Origin: Xanthobacteraceae bacterium
GTDB taxonomy: Bacteria > Pseudomonadota > Alphaproteobacteria > Rhizobiales > Xanthobacteraceae
Assembly: GCA_030039105.1 (NCBI GenBank)
Contig: JASHQO010000468.1
Span: forward strand, 1-7,588
DNA: 7,588 nt
Reading direction: 5' to 3'
Shown here: positions 1 to 6,652 of the stretch, piece after piece
Position numbering within the stretch: position 1 is the first letter of the stretch
Layout: each line of letters opens with the position of its first letter
Notes under the pieces: generated by a model
What the model saw: only the letters and a program-made list of their open reading frames with translations
Databases searched by the model: none
Told to the model about the DNA's origin: nothing
Position numbers and translations under genes: made by a program

Positions 1-1
1 C

Positions 2-598
2 CGCCGCGCCGCGATGCACGAGCCCTATCGCACGCTGCTCGGCCACTTCCGCCACGAGGTCGGACATTATTATTGGGACGTCCTGGTCCGCGACGGCAGC
101 CGGCTCGACGGCTTCCGCGCCGTGTTCGGCGACGAGCGGCAGGACTACGCGGCGGCGCTGCAGCGGCACTATGCCGAAGGCGCGCCGGCGAACTGGCGCG
201 ACAATTACGTCACCGCTTATGCCGCGGCGCATCCATGGGAGGATTTTGCCGAGACCTGGGCGCATTACCTGCACATCGTCGACGCGCTGGAGATGGCGCG
301 CGCGTTCGGCATGTACGTCAATCCGCCGCTGGTGAAGAGCGGCGAGCTCGAGGCCGAGGTCGATTTCCAGCCTTATCGCGCGCCCGACGTCGCCACCCTG
401 GTCGAGACCTGGATTCCGCTGAGCAACGCGCTCAACGCGCTCAACCGCACGCTCGGCCAGCCGGACATCTATCCATTCGTGCTGTCGCCCGCCGTGGTCA
501 AGAAGCTCGGCGCCATCCACGATCTCATCCACGGCGACGGCATTGCAGCGGCGTCGCCGCCGGCGGACGCCAAGCCGCTGCAGCCGGCCCAGGCGTGA
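2..598 (+). CDS. Putative zinc-binding metallopeptidase, C-terminal part (5' end outside window)
   Basis: The frame is open to the left edge (R-R-A-A before the first visible Met), so the Met at base 14 is probably internal and the true start lies upstream. Counting from that Met, HEVGH at residues 14-18 is a zincin HExxH motif (two His ligands and the catalytic Glu). The conserved stretch around it (EPYRTLLGHFRHE, then GHYYWD) and HPWEDFAETWAHYLH (about 73-87), which could supply the third acidic ligand, are typical of the 'putative zinc-binding metallo-peptidase' family (Pfam Peptidase_Mx). Family members are usually 350 residues or more with an N-terminal zinc-ribbon-like part, so roughly the first half is missing. 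No signal peptide can be judged. The Pro/Ala-rich tail (178-194) looks disordered. Substrate is unknown. From memory, relatives often lie near circularly permuted ATP-grasp, alpha-E and transglutaminase genes; none are visible here. Its stop lies 4 bp from that of the converging SDR gene. Confidence 0.87.
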   Translation, partial: RRAAMHEPYRTLLGHFRHEVGHYYWDVLVRDGSRLDGFRAVFGDERQDYAAALQRHYAEGAPANWRDNYVTAYAAAHPWEDFAETWAHYLHIVDALEMARAFGMYVNPPLVKSGELEAEVDFQPYRAPDVATLVETWIPLSNALNALNRTLGQPDIYPFVLSPAVVKKLGAIHDLIHGDGIAAASPPADAKPLQPAQA

Positions 599-602
599 CG
601 CC

Positions 603-1412
603 TTAGCGGTCGCGCAGGCGATCCATCAGCACCTTGTCCTGGCCGCCGTCGATCTCGATCATGGTGCCGTTGACGAAGAAGGCGAGGTCCGAGGCGAGAT
701 AGGTGACGAGGTTGGCGACCTCCTCGCATTCGGCGATGCGGCCGAGCGGGATGCTCGACGGCGCGAGCTTGTCGGCGGCCTCGAAGCTCAGGTTCATGTC
801 GCGCGACATGGCCTTGACGAGACCGGTCCAGCGCTCGGTGCGCACCGGGCCGGGATTGACGGCGACGAAGCTGATATTGTCCTTGCCGTATTGGCTGGCG
901 AGCGACAGCGTCAAATTCTGTCCGGCGGCGTTGGCGGCGCCGGGCGCGATCTCCCAGTACGACACTTTGACGCCGTCATTGCCGATCAGGTTGACGACGC
1001 GGCCTTTCTTCTGCGCCCGCATGATCGGCAGCACGTGCTTCATGCAGCGCACGTAACCCATGAATTTTAGCTGCAGCGACTGCGCCCAATCCTCCTCGCT
1101 CAGATGCTCCAGCACGCCGCCGGGCGACGAGCCGGCATTGTTGACCAAAATGTCGACGCGTCCGAGCGCGGCATGGGCCTGCTTGATGAAATTCTCGGCG
1201 TCGGCCGCCTTGGTGAGATCGGCCGGGATGGCGACGATCCGACGGTTTGTGGCGCGCGCGATCTCGGCCGCGGCGGCTTCCAGCGGCTCCTTGCGGCGGG
1301 CGCAGATGGCGACGTCGACGCCCTCGCGCGCGAAGGCCAGCGTGATCGCCTTGCCGATGCCTTCGCTGGCGCCGGTGACGATCGCCTTTTTGCCGGTCAT
1401 GCCGAGATCCAT
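603..1412 (-). CDS. SDR-family oxidoreductase-like protein lacking the canonical catalytic tetrad
   Basis: A 269-residue Rossmann-fold short-chain dehydrogenase/reductase-like protein of normal family length. The nucleotide-binding motif TGASEGIG is at 13-20, ARR at 38-40 after beta-2 suggests an NADP(H) preference, NNAG is at 91-94, and PGPVRTER (187-194) matches the post-active-site loop. Aligned without gaps to E. coli FabG from memory, the catalytic Asn, Ser, Tyr and Lys correspond to Lys116, Gly144, Pro157 and Asn161, so standard SDR chemistry is not supported. Tyr152 and Lys149 lie nearby but are out of register. The start at 1412 is chosen because AGGGAG lies 8 bases upstream and the product then begins MDLGMTGKKAIVTG; a 28-residue longer version from 1496 has no ribosome binding site. 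It resembles the BKR-like SDR subgroup described as lacking a perfect tetrad (CDD cd05344, from memory). Substrate is unknown. It is transcribed alone, divergent from the TPR gene. Confidence 0.9.
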   Translation of the reverse strand: MDLGMTGKKAIVTGASEGIGKAITLAFAREGVDVAICARRKEPLEAAAAEIARATNRRIVAIPADLTKAADAENFIKQAHAALGRVDILVNNAGSSPGGVLEHLSEEDWAQSLQLKFMGYVRCMKHVLPIMRAQKKGRVVNLIGNDGVKVSYWEIAPGAANAAGQNLTLSLASQYGKDNISFVAVNPGPVRTERWTGLVKAMSRDMNLSFEAADKLAPSSIPLGRIAECEEVANLVTYLASDLAFFVNGTMIEIDGGQDKVLMDRLRDR

Positions 1413-1580
1413 CGCAGCGTCTCCCTGTTTTTTTGTCCGCGCCGCGGCGGGCCGCGGTTCCGATCCATTATTGTCCAGGATTTTCGCGATAGCCATGATG
1501 GAAAATCCCGCGTCGCGGCCGTCGGCGGCTCGGGTTATGGTTGGCAGTGATTCGCTTCCGAGCAGGAGCCCTCAGCCGCC
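1413..1580. promoter_or_regulatory. Divergent intergenic region between SDR and TPR/ATP-grasp genes
   Basis: These 168 bp separate two divergently transcribed genes and must hold both promoters. The left part has a double CCGCGG (1442-1447 and 1452-1457, 4 bases apart) able to form a GC stem in the SDR leader, then the A-rich ribosome binding site. The middle (about 1465-1505) is relatively AT-rich. I found no convincing -35/-10 pair on either strand. CAGGAG at 1563-1568 is the likely ribosome binding site of the rightward gene. Confidence 0.5.
1421..1426 (-). promoter_or_regulatory. Shine-Dalgarno site deciding the SDR start
   Basis: On the minus strand AGGGAG lies 8 bases before the ATG at 1412. 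It is preceded by a run of seven A residues. No comparable site precedes the upstream in-frame ATG at 1496, which supports the 269-residue start. Confidence 0.75.
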
Positions 1581-3044
1581 GTGAGCGACCGTCCGCCGCG
1601 ACCATCGATGGCGCGCATTCGCGAGCTCGATCGTCTATTGGCGCGCGATCCGGACGCCATCGCGGCGCGGTTCGAGCGCGCCGGCCTGCACCGCGAGCAG
1701 GGCGACTATGAGGCGGCCAAAGCCGATTATGTCGAGTTGTTGCGCCGGCAGCCGACCGATTTCGGCGCCTTGAACGACTTCGGCAATCTGGTGCTCAAAG
1801 CCGGCTATAAGGATGCCGCGCGGTCGTTGTTCAGCGAGGCGGTGCGGCATCACCCGGACAACCCGACCGGCCGCGTCAATCTCGGCAACCTGCTGTTCCA
1901 TCTCGACGAGTTCGAGGCGGCGGGCGCCCAGTTCGAGGCTGCGTTGCGCGCCGATCCCGAACACATCCACGCTCATCGCGGCATGGGCTACGTGCTGGCC
2001 GAGCTCGGCGACGCGCTGGGCGCGCGGGTGCATCGCGACAAAGGCTTCAGCCGGCACTTCCTGACGACGTTGCCTTACCGCGGCGACTGGGCGCCGATCC
2101 GCGTGTTGCTCCTGGTCTCGGCGCAAGGCGGCAATACGCCGACCGCGTCGCTGCTCGACGATCGCCTGTTCCAGACCACGGTGCTGGTGACCGAATATTA
2201 CGACGCCAAGATGCCGCTGCCGGCGCACGACGTGGTGTTCAACGGCATCGGCGATGCCGACGTCTGCGGCGAGGGGCTGCAAGCCGCTTGCGATGTGTTG
2301 CGCCGCACCGGCAGGCCGGTGATCAATCATCCGCGAGCGGTGATGAGGACCGGCCGCGCCGCCAATGCCGAACGCTTGCGCAGCCTGCCCAATATCGTCG
2401 CGCCGCGCATGGCGATACTGCCGCGGGCGAAGCTGACCGGCGCCGATGCGGCCGCGATCGCGGCGGCGCAGGGCTTTGGCTTTCCGCTGCTCCTGCGCGT
2501 GCCGGGCTTTCATACCGGCCGCCATTTCATTCGCGTCGAACGGCCCGAGCAACTCGCCGCGGCGGCGAGCGCGCTGCCGGGCGATACGGTGTGGCTGATC
2601 GAGCAGCTCGACGCCCGCGACGGCTCGGGGCTGTTCCGAAAAATCCGCGTCATGATCGTCGACCGCAAGCTTTATCCGCTGCATCTGGCGATCTCGCGGC
2701 ACTGGAAGGTGCACTATTTCCGCGCCGACATGGCGGAGTCGATGGACAATCGTTCGCAGGACGCCGCCTTTCTTGGCGACATGGCGGGCTTCATCGGCCG
2801 CCGCGGCACGGCGGCGCTGGAACGGATCAACGCGGCGCTCGATCTCGACTATGGCGGCATCGACTTTGCGGTGAATGCCAGCGGCAACATTTTGCTCTTC
2901 GAAGCCAACGCCACCATGGTGATGGCGCCGCTGACGCCCGACCCAAAATGGGATTATCGCCGGCCGGCCTTCGATGCGGTGTTTGCCGCGGTGCGCGGCA
3001 TGCTGCGCCAGCGGGCGAGCGTTGCCGGCGCGGCGTCGGCCTGA
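1581..3044 (+). CDS. TPR-repeat protein fused to an ATP-grasp-like ligase domain
   Basis: A 487-residue, apparently cytosolic protein with no signal peptide or membrane segment. The N-terminal third is four consecutive TPR repeats (about 25-60, 61-95, 96-129, 130-160; for example TGRVNLGNLLFHLDEFEAAG). Residues 170-280 look like a pre-ATP-grasp subdomain (IRVLLLVSAQGG; PVINHPRAVMRTGR). Residues 280-475 have an ATP-grasp pattern: FPLLLRVPGFHTGRHFIRV (301-319) as nucleotide-lid strands, FRKIRVMIVDRKLYPLHL (352-369), and DYGGIDFAVNASGNILLFEAN (423-443), where Asp428, Glu441 and Asn443 match metal/ATP ligands of the RimK/D-Ala-D-Ala ligase superfamily. An ATP-dependent carboxylate-amine ligase is therefore likely; the acceptor is unknown, and the TPRs may bind a protein or peptide partner. 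The start is GTG with CAGGAG 12 bases upstream; ATG at 1608 (residue 10) is an alternative without a clear ribosome binding site. The gene is monocistronic as far as visible. Confidence 0.85.
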   Translation: MSDRPPRPSMARIRELDRLLARDPDAIAARFERAGLHREQGDYEAAKADYVELLRRQPTDFGALNDFGNLVLKAGYKDAARSLFSEAVRHHPDNPTGRVNLGNLLFHLDEFEAAGAQFEAALRADPEHIHAHRGMGYVLAELGDALGARVHRDKGFSRHFLTTLPYRGDWAPIRVLLLVSAQGGNTPTASLLDDRLFQTTVLVTEYYDAKMPLPAHDVVFNGIGDADVCGEGLQAACDVLRRTGRPVINHPRAVMRTGRAANAERLRSLPNIVAPRMAILPRAKLTGADAAAIAAAQGFGFPLLLRVPGFHTGRHFIRVERPEQLAAAASALPGDTVWLIEQLDARDGSGLFRKIRVMIVDRKLYPLHLAISRHWKVHYFRADMAESMDNRSQDAAFLGDMAGFIGRRGTAALERINAALDLDYGGIDFAVNASGNILLFEANATMVMAPLTPDPKWDYRRPAFDAVFAAVRGMLRQRASVAGAASA

Positions 3045-3209
3045 AAGACCGTCTACGACAATATTTTATTTTGCGCTCAGCACGTCGCGCGCGCAGTCCT
3101 TAATGCTCCATTAACCACGGCACGCCAAGGATGCGGGCGTTGTCCCGTCGCAACGAACAATCAGAAAAGCCGCGCCGGCGATGCTCAACGTTGACCGCAA
3201 GGGAAAGCC
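3045..3209 (+). promoter_or_regulatory. Promoter-containing spacer upstream of the SBP-MCP pair
   Basis: This 165-bp spacer is more AT-rich than its surroundings at 3055-3075 and 3098-3115. It holds the CtrA-type motif, a small inverted repeat CGTTG/CAACG around 3137-3155, and a Shine-Dalgarno site AAGGGA at 3199-3204, 5 bases before the ATG. No clear rho-independent terminator for the upstream gene was seen, so read-through is possible. A sigma-70 promoter could not be assigned with confidence. Confidence 0.5.
3100..3114 (+). promoter_or_regulatory. Candidate CtrA-binding site (TTAA-N7-TTAA)
   Basis: TTAATGCTCCATTAA matches the full CtrA consensus TTAA-N7-TTAA exactly, and the right half continues as TTAACC, as in the consensus TTAAC. 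It also reads as a perfect inverted repeat (TTAATG-ctc-CATTAA). It lies 95 bp before the start of the substrate-binding protein/chemoreceptor pair. CtrA is the alphaproteobacterial cell-cycle and motility response regulator. Binding is inferred from the motif alone. Confidence 0.55.
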
Positions 3210-4379
3210 ATGCACGGCAATCGGCTTCGCATTGCACTGGTTCTGCTTGCCAGTCTCGCGGGCGGCGCGGCTTTTGCCGAGGATGGCGTTACCGACAGCG
3301 CGATCGTTTTCGGCCAGGTCGCGGCGCTGACCGGGCCGGCCCAGGATTTGGGCCGAGGCATGCGCCAAGGCATCCTGGCGGCGTTCGCCGAAGCCAACCG
3401 CTCGGGCGGCATCTCCGGCCGGACGCTGGAGCTGAAATCCCGCGACGACGGCTACGAGCCGGAAAAGACCGTCGAGGCGACCAAGGCGAGCCTCGGCGAG
3501 GATAAGGTCTTCGCATTGATCGGCGCGGTCGGCACGCCGACCTCGAAAGCGGGCCAGCCGATCGCGGCCGAGGCCAAGGTGCCGTTCATCGGCCCGTTCA
3601 CCGGCGCCGAATTTTTGCGCAACCCGTACAATCGCTACGTGGTCAACGTGCGCGCCTCCTATTTCCAGGAGACCGAAGCCTGGATCGACCGCCTGACCAA
3701 GGATCTCGGCATTTCGCGGATCGCGATCCTCTATCAGGACGACGCGTTCGGCCTCGCCGGGCTCGACGGCGTACAGCGGGCCATGGACAAGCGCAACATG
3801 CAGTTGGTCGCGTCCGGCACGTTCCGGCGCAACACGGTGGCGGTGAAGACGGCGCTGCTCGAGATCATGAAGGCGAAGCCGCAAGCCGTCGTGACGGTCG
3901 CGCCCTATAAGCCGGTCGCCGAGTTCGTCAAGCTGGCCCACGATCAGCAGCTCAACGCGCTGTTCGTCGCCATCTCCTTCGTCAGCTCGGATTCGCTGGC
4001 CAAGGAGCTCGGCCGCGAAGGCGCCGGCGTGATCGTCAGCCAGGTGGTGCCGTCGCCGTGGGACACCGCGCTGCCGGTGGTGGCGGCCTATCAGCGTGCG
4101 CTGGTCGCCGCGGATCCGAGCGCCAAGCCCGGCTTCGTTTCGCTCGAAGGCTATCTGGTGGGACGGCTCGCGGTCGAAGCGCTCAAGCGCATCGAAGGCG
4201 CGCCGACGCGCGAGGCGCTGCTCGACGCCATCGGCGAGGCGCCGTTCGACATGGGCGGCATCACGCTGACCTACGGGCCGGCCAGGAACCAGGGCTCCGA
4301 CCGGGTCTTTTTCACGATCCTGCAGGCCGACGGCACGTTCCAGCCGGTGACGCGGCTGCTCAAGATGGCAGGCCATTGA
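3210..4379 (+). CDS. Periplasmic ABC-type substrate-binding protein, branched-chain amino acid (LivJ/Peripla_BP_6) family
   Basis: A 389-residue exported binding protein. A Sec signal peptide (basic N-terminus, hydrophobic 8-20, likely cleavage after AFA23) has no lipobox Cys, so the mature protein should be soluble in the periplasm. The type I binding-protein fold shows in IVFGQVAALTGPAQDLGRGM (32-51), NRSGGISGRTLELKSRDDGY (63-82), IGAVGTPTSKAGQPIAAE (104-121), ISRIAILYQDDAFG (168-181) and LEGYLVGRLAVEALKR (312-327). These match LivJ/LivK-like proteins for amino acids, amides, urea or small aromatic acids; the ligand cannot be read from sequence. AAGGGA lies 5 bases before the ATG. No permease or ATPase gene is next to it; instead a chemoreceptor gene follows after 34 bp, suggesting co-transcription and a sensing rather than uptake role (inference). 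A CtrA-type motif lies upstream. Confidence 0.92.
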   Translation: MHGNRLRIALVLLASLAGGAAFAEDGVTDSAIVFGQVAALTGPAQDLGRGMRQGILAAFAEANRSGGISGRTLELKSRDDGYEPEKTVEATKASLGEDKVFALIGAVGTPTSKAGQPIAAEAKVPFIGPFTGAEFLRNPYNRYVVNVRASYFQETEAWIDRLTKDLGISRIAILYQDDAFGLAGLDGVQRAMDKRNMQLVASGTFRRNTVAVKTALLEIMKAKPQAVVTVAPYKPVAEFVKLAHDQQLNALFVAISFVSSDSLAKELGREGAGVIVSQVVPSPWDTALPVVAAYQRALVAADPSAKPGFVSLEGYLVGRLAVEALKRIEGAPTREALLDAIGEAPFDMGGITLTYGPARNQGSDRVFFTILQADGTFQPVTRLLKMAGH

Positions 4380-4413
4380 TCGGCAAAGCATTCTGTCAGC
4401 GGCGGTTGAACCC

Positions 4414-6543
4414 ATGGTCAGATCGAGCCTTGATGAGATTCGCGGCAAGCTTGGGGTGCTGTCGCGGCTGAGCACGATCCGCGCCCGTCTTTACCTCGCC
4501 TTCGGCGTTGCCGCCGGCATGACCGTGGTCTGTGCGCTGGTCGCGCTCTATGCCTCGTCGACCATTTCGGCGACCATGACGGAGATCGTATCGCGCAGCA
4601 TGCCGGCGACGGTCGAGTCGCTGCGGCTCGCCGAGGAGGCAAGCACGCTGGTCGCCTCGGCGCCGCGCCTGATGACGGTGTCCGACGAAGCTCATCGCGA
4701 CGAGATCGCCCGCGACATCGCCGCCCAATCGCAGCGGCTCAGTGCCGGGATTGCGCAGCTACACGAGCTCGACGCCGGGCAGAGCACCGAAATCGACGTG
4801 GCGCGCGCCGCCATGGTCGGCCGGCTCGAAGCGCTCAACCAGGCGGTCACCGAGCGCCTGAAGATTTCGGCGCAGCGCCGCGCGCTGGCGGTCTCGGTGC
4901 GCAAGGTCCATGAGGACATCCAGGACGCGATCACGCCCGCCATCGACGACGCCAATTTCGACCTGATGACGCGGGACGTGAGCCCGGGCACCAGCGAGGA
5001 ATTGAGCGACTCGATCGACGGGCTGCGACGCCTGCTGGAAATCCAGTCGAGCATCAATCTTCTCGCCGGGCTATTGATCGAATCGTCGATGGTCGCCGAC
5101 GTCGCGAGCCTGGCGCCGATCCGCGATCCGATCGAGTCGGCCAAGCGCAATATCGAGGCCAACTTCAAGGCCCTGCCGCAGACCGAGCAGGTCAGGACGA
5201 TTGCGGCGCTTTATCAGAAGCTCGCCGCGGTCGCCGGCAAGGACGGCATCGTCACCCAGCGCACCGACGAACTCAACCGCGAGCAGGACGCCCGGCAGGT
5301 CTACGCCGCGGCGACCGAGGAGGCGGCGCGGTTGCGAAAATCCGTCGAGAGCCTGATCGCGCGGCAAGGCACGGCCGCGCAGGCGCTCTCCGGACGGGCC
5401 ATGTCGCAACTGCGCGTCGGCCGCATCCTGCTCATCGGGCTCGGCGTCGCGGCGCTGGCCGCCGCGGTGCTGATCGCCTGGCTCTATGTCGGGCGCAGCA
5501 TTGTCGGCCGCCTCGCCATGCTGAGCGGCGCCATGCGGCGCATCGCCGACGGTGAAGCCGACGTGCCGGTGCCGGTCGGCGGCCGGGACGAGATCGCCGG
5601 CATGGCCAAGGCGCTTTTGGTGTTCCGGCAGGCGATCGCCGACGTCACGGCGGCGCGGCAGCGCGACGCCAATCGGGCGGAAGACGCCGAACTGCGGCGG
5701 CAGCGCGTGGAAGCGGCGACGCAGAATTTCGAGCGCGCCGTCAACGACGTCATCCAGGCGCTCGACGGCGCGTCAAAGGCCATGGACGGCAGCGCCCGCA
5801 TCATGGCCGAGGCAGCCGACCGCAATAAGACGCGCGCCGCGGCGGCGGCCACCGCGTCCGAGGAAGCGACCACCAACGTCAGCAACGTCGCCATGGCGGC
5901 GGAGGAAATCGCCCAGTCGGTCGAGCAGATCTCGACCCAGGCGGCGACCTCGGCGAGCATCGCCCGGCAGGCGTCCGCCGAGACCAAGGCCGTGATCTCG
6001 ACCGTGGAGGAGCTGGTCGCCTCGGTCGGCCAGATCAACAGCGTCAGCAATCTCATTCGCGACGTCGCGGCGCAGACCAATCTGTTGGCGCTGAACGCCA
6101 CCATCGAGGCGGCGCGCGCCGGCGAAGCCGGGCGCGGCTTCGCCGTGGTGGCGCAGGAGGTCAAGAGCCTCGCCGGCCAGACCGAGAAGGCGACCGGCGA
6201 CATCACCCAGCAGATCGGCGCGATCGAGGTGACGACGTCGCAGGTGGTGCAGGCGATGAAGGCGATCGCCGGCACGATCGCCCAGCTCGACGGGAACGCC
6301 AGCGATATCTCGGTCGCGGTGCAGCAGCAGGACGCCGTCAGCAAGGAGATCGCGCGCAGCGCCAACGCCGCGGCCGAGCGCACCCGCGACGTGTCGATGA
6401 GCGTGGCGCAAGTGTCCGACGCCGCCGCCAAGACCGATCAGGTGGCGAGCGCCATGCTCAACGCCGGTGGCGAGCTTGCCGCGCGCTCCGACAAGCTGCG
6501 CGCCGAGGTCGAGCGGTTCTTGGGCCAGGTGCGTGTCGCTTAG
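4414..6543 (+). CDS. Methyl-accepting chemotaxis protein with TorS-like periplasmic helical sensor
   Basis: A 709-residue transmembrane chemoreceptor. TM1 is at about 27-48; residues 49-335 form a large, mostly helical periplasmic domain; TM2 is at about 337-359, followed by HAMP (about 361-412), then the coiled-coil signalling domain. Its hairpin tip runs from 548 to 590 and contains the family hallmark NLLALNATIEAARAGEAGRG (556-575), which docks CheA/CheW. The sensor is about 285 residues, larger than the four-helix bundle of Tar/Tsr. Segments such as SMPATVESLRLAEEASTLVA (62-81) and the following helix pattern resemble E. coli TorS as I recall it, a sensor activated by a periplasmic binding protein. 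The upstream neighbour is such a protein, so an indirect sensing role is inferred. The C-terminus (RFLGQVRVA) lacks an NWETF-type CheR/CheB tether. The start has no clear Shine-Dalgarno, so translational coupling is possible. No che genes are in view. Confidence 0.93.
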   Translation: MVRSSLDEIRGKLGVLSRLSTIRARLYLAFGVAAGMTVVCALVALYASSTISATMTEIVSRSMPATVESLRLAEEASTLVASAPRLMTVSDEAHRDEIARDIAAQSQRLSAGIAQLHELDAGQSTEIDVARAAMVGRLEALNQAVTERLKISAQRRALAVSVRKVHEDIQDAITPAIDDANFDLMTRDVSPGTSEELSDSIDGLRRLLEIQSSINLLAGLLIESSMVADVASLAPIRDPIESAKRNIEANFKALPQTEQVRTIAALYQKLAAVAGKDGIVTQRTDELNREQDARQVYAAATEEAARLRKSVESLIARQGTAAQALSGRAMSQLRVGRILLIGLGVAALAAAVLIAWLYVGRSIVGRLAMLSGAMRRIADGEADVPVPVGGRDEIAGMAKALLVFRQAIADVTAARQRDANRAEDAELRRQRVEAATQNFERAVNDVIQALDGASKAMDGSARIMAEAADRNKTRAAAAATASEEATTNVSNVAMAAEEIAQSVEQISTQAATSASIARQASAETKAVISTVEELVASVGQINSVSNLIRDVAAQTNLLALNATIEAARAGEAGRGFAVVAQEVKSLAGQTEKATGDITQQIGAIEVTTSQVVQAMKAIAGTIAQLDGNASDISVAVQQQDAVSKEIARSANAAAERTRDVSMSVAQVSDAAAKTDQVASAMLNAGGELAARSDKLRAEVERFLGQVRVA

Positions 6544-6546
6544 CCT

Positions 6547-6627
6547 CGTCATTGCCAGCGAAGCGAAGCAATCCAGCGCCGAGGCGCCGATCTGGATTTG
6601 CTTCGTCGCTTCGCTTCTCGCAACGAC
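6547..6627. repeat. REP-like dispersed inverted repeat, possible bidirectional terminator
   Basis: The left arm (6547-6576, CGTCATTGCCAGCGAAGCG onward to CCAG) pairs imperfectly with the right arm (6592-6627, CTGGATTTGCTTCG onward to AACGAC). The loop adds a stem GCGCC-GA-GGCGC (6576-6587). The arms match a palindrome I recall as widespread in Bradyrhizobium and relatives (cgtcattgcgagc, then gaagcaatcc); its spurious translation gives the familiar 'ARSEATKQ' and 'DCFASLAMT' strings, both of which occur here on the minus strand. It begins 3 bases after the chemoreceptor stop and lies between convergent genes, so it may act as a terminator or mRNA 3'-end stabiliser. Confidence 0.8.
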
Positions 6628-6652
6628 AGACAATCAATAGCGCCAGAGCGGC

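Noticed and set aside
14..16. ATG at 14 as start of the metallopeptidase
   Set aside because: It falls only 13 residues before the HExxH motif, whereas the family carries a long N-terminal region. The frame is open to the edge and no ribosome binding site can be seen.
1413..1496. 28-residue N-terminal extension of the SDR from an ATG at 1496
   Set aside because: No ribosome binding site at 1496. AGGGAG is well placed for the ATG at 1412, and SDRs of this type normally start a few residues before the TGxxxGxG motif.
1635..2714. 359-residue minus-strand frame opposite the TPR/ATP-grasp gene
   Set aside because: Low-complexity Arg/His/Gln composition and no start context. The plus-strand frame has TPR and ATP-grasp motifs.
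3045..3080. AT-rich stretch after the TPR gene as a terminator
   Set aside because: T-rich, but no stem of useful length precedes the T tract.
3111..4475. 454-residue open frame on the minus strand opposite the SBP
   Set aside because: Arg/His/Asp-rich composition without recognisable motifs. The opposite strand encodes a clear signal-peptide-bearing binding protein, so this is a GC-rich shadow frame.
5484..6431. 315-residue minus-strand frame opposite the chemoreceptor
   Set aside because: Ala/Ser-rich antisense of the coiled-coil signalling domain; no independent motif support.
5773..6633. 286-residue minus-strand frame beginning in the REP-like repeat
   Set aside because: Its first residues are the translation of the repeat (ARSEATKQ and DCFASLAMT strings), and the rest is antisense of the chemoreceptor.
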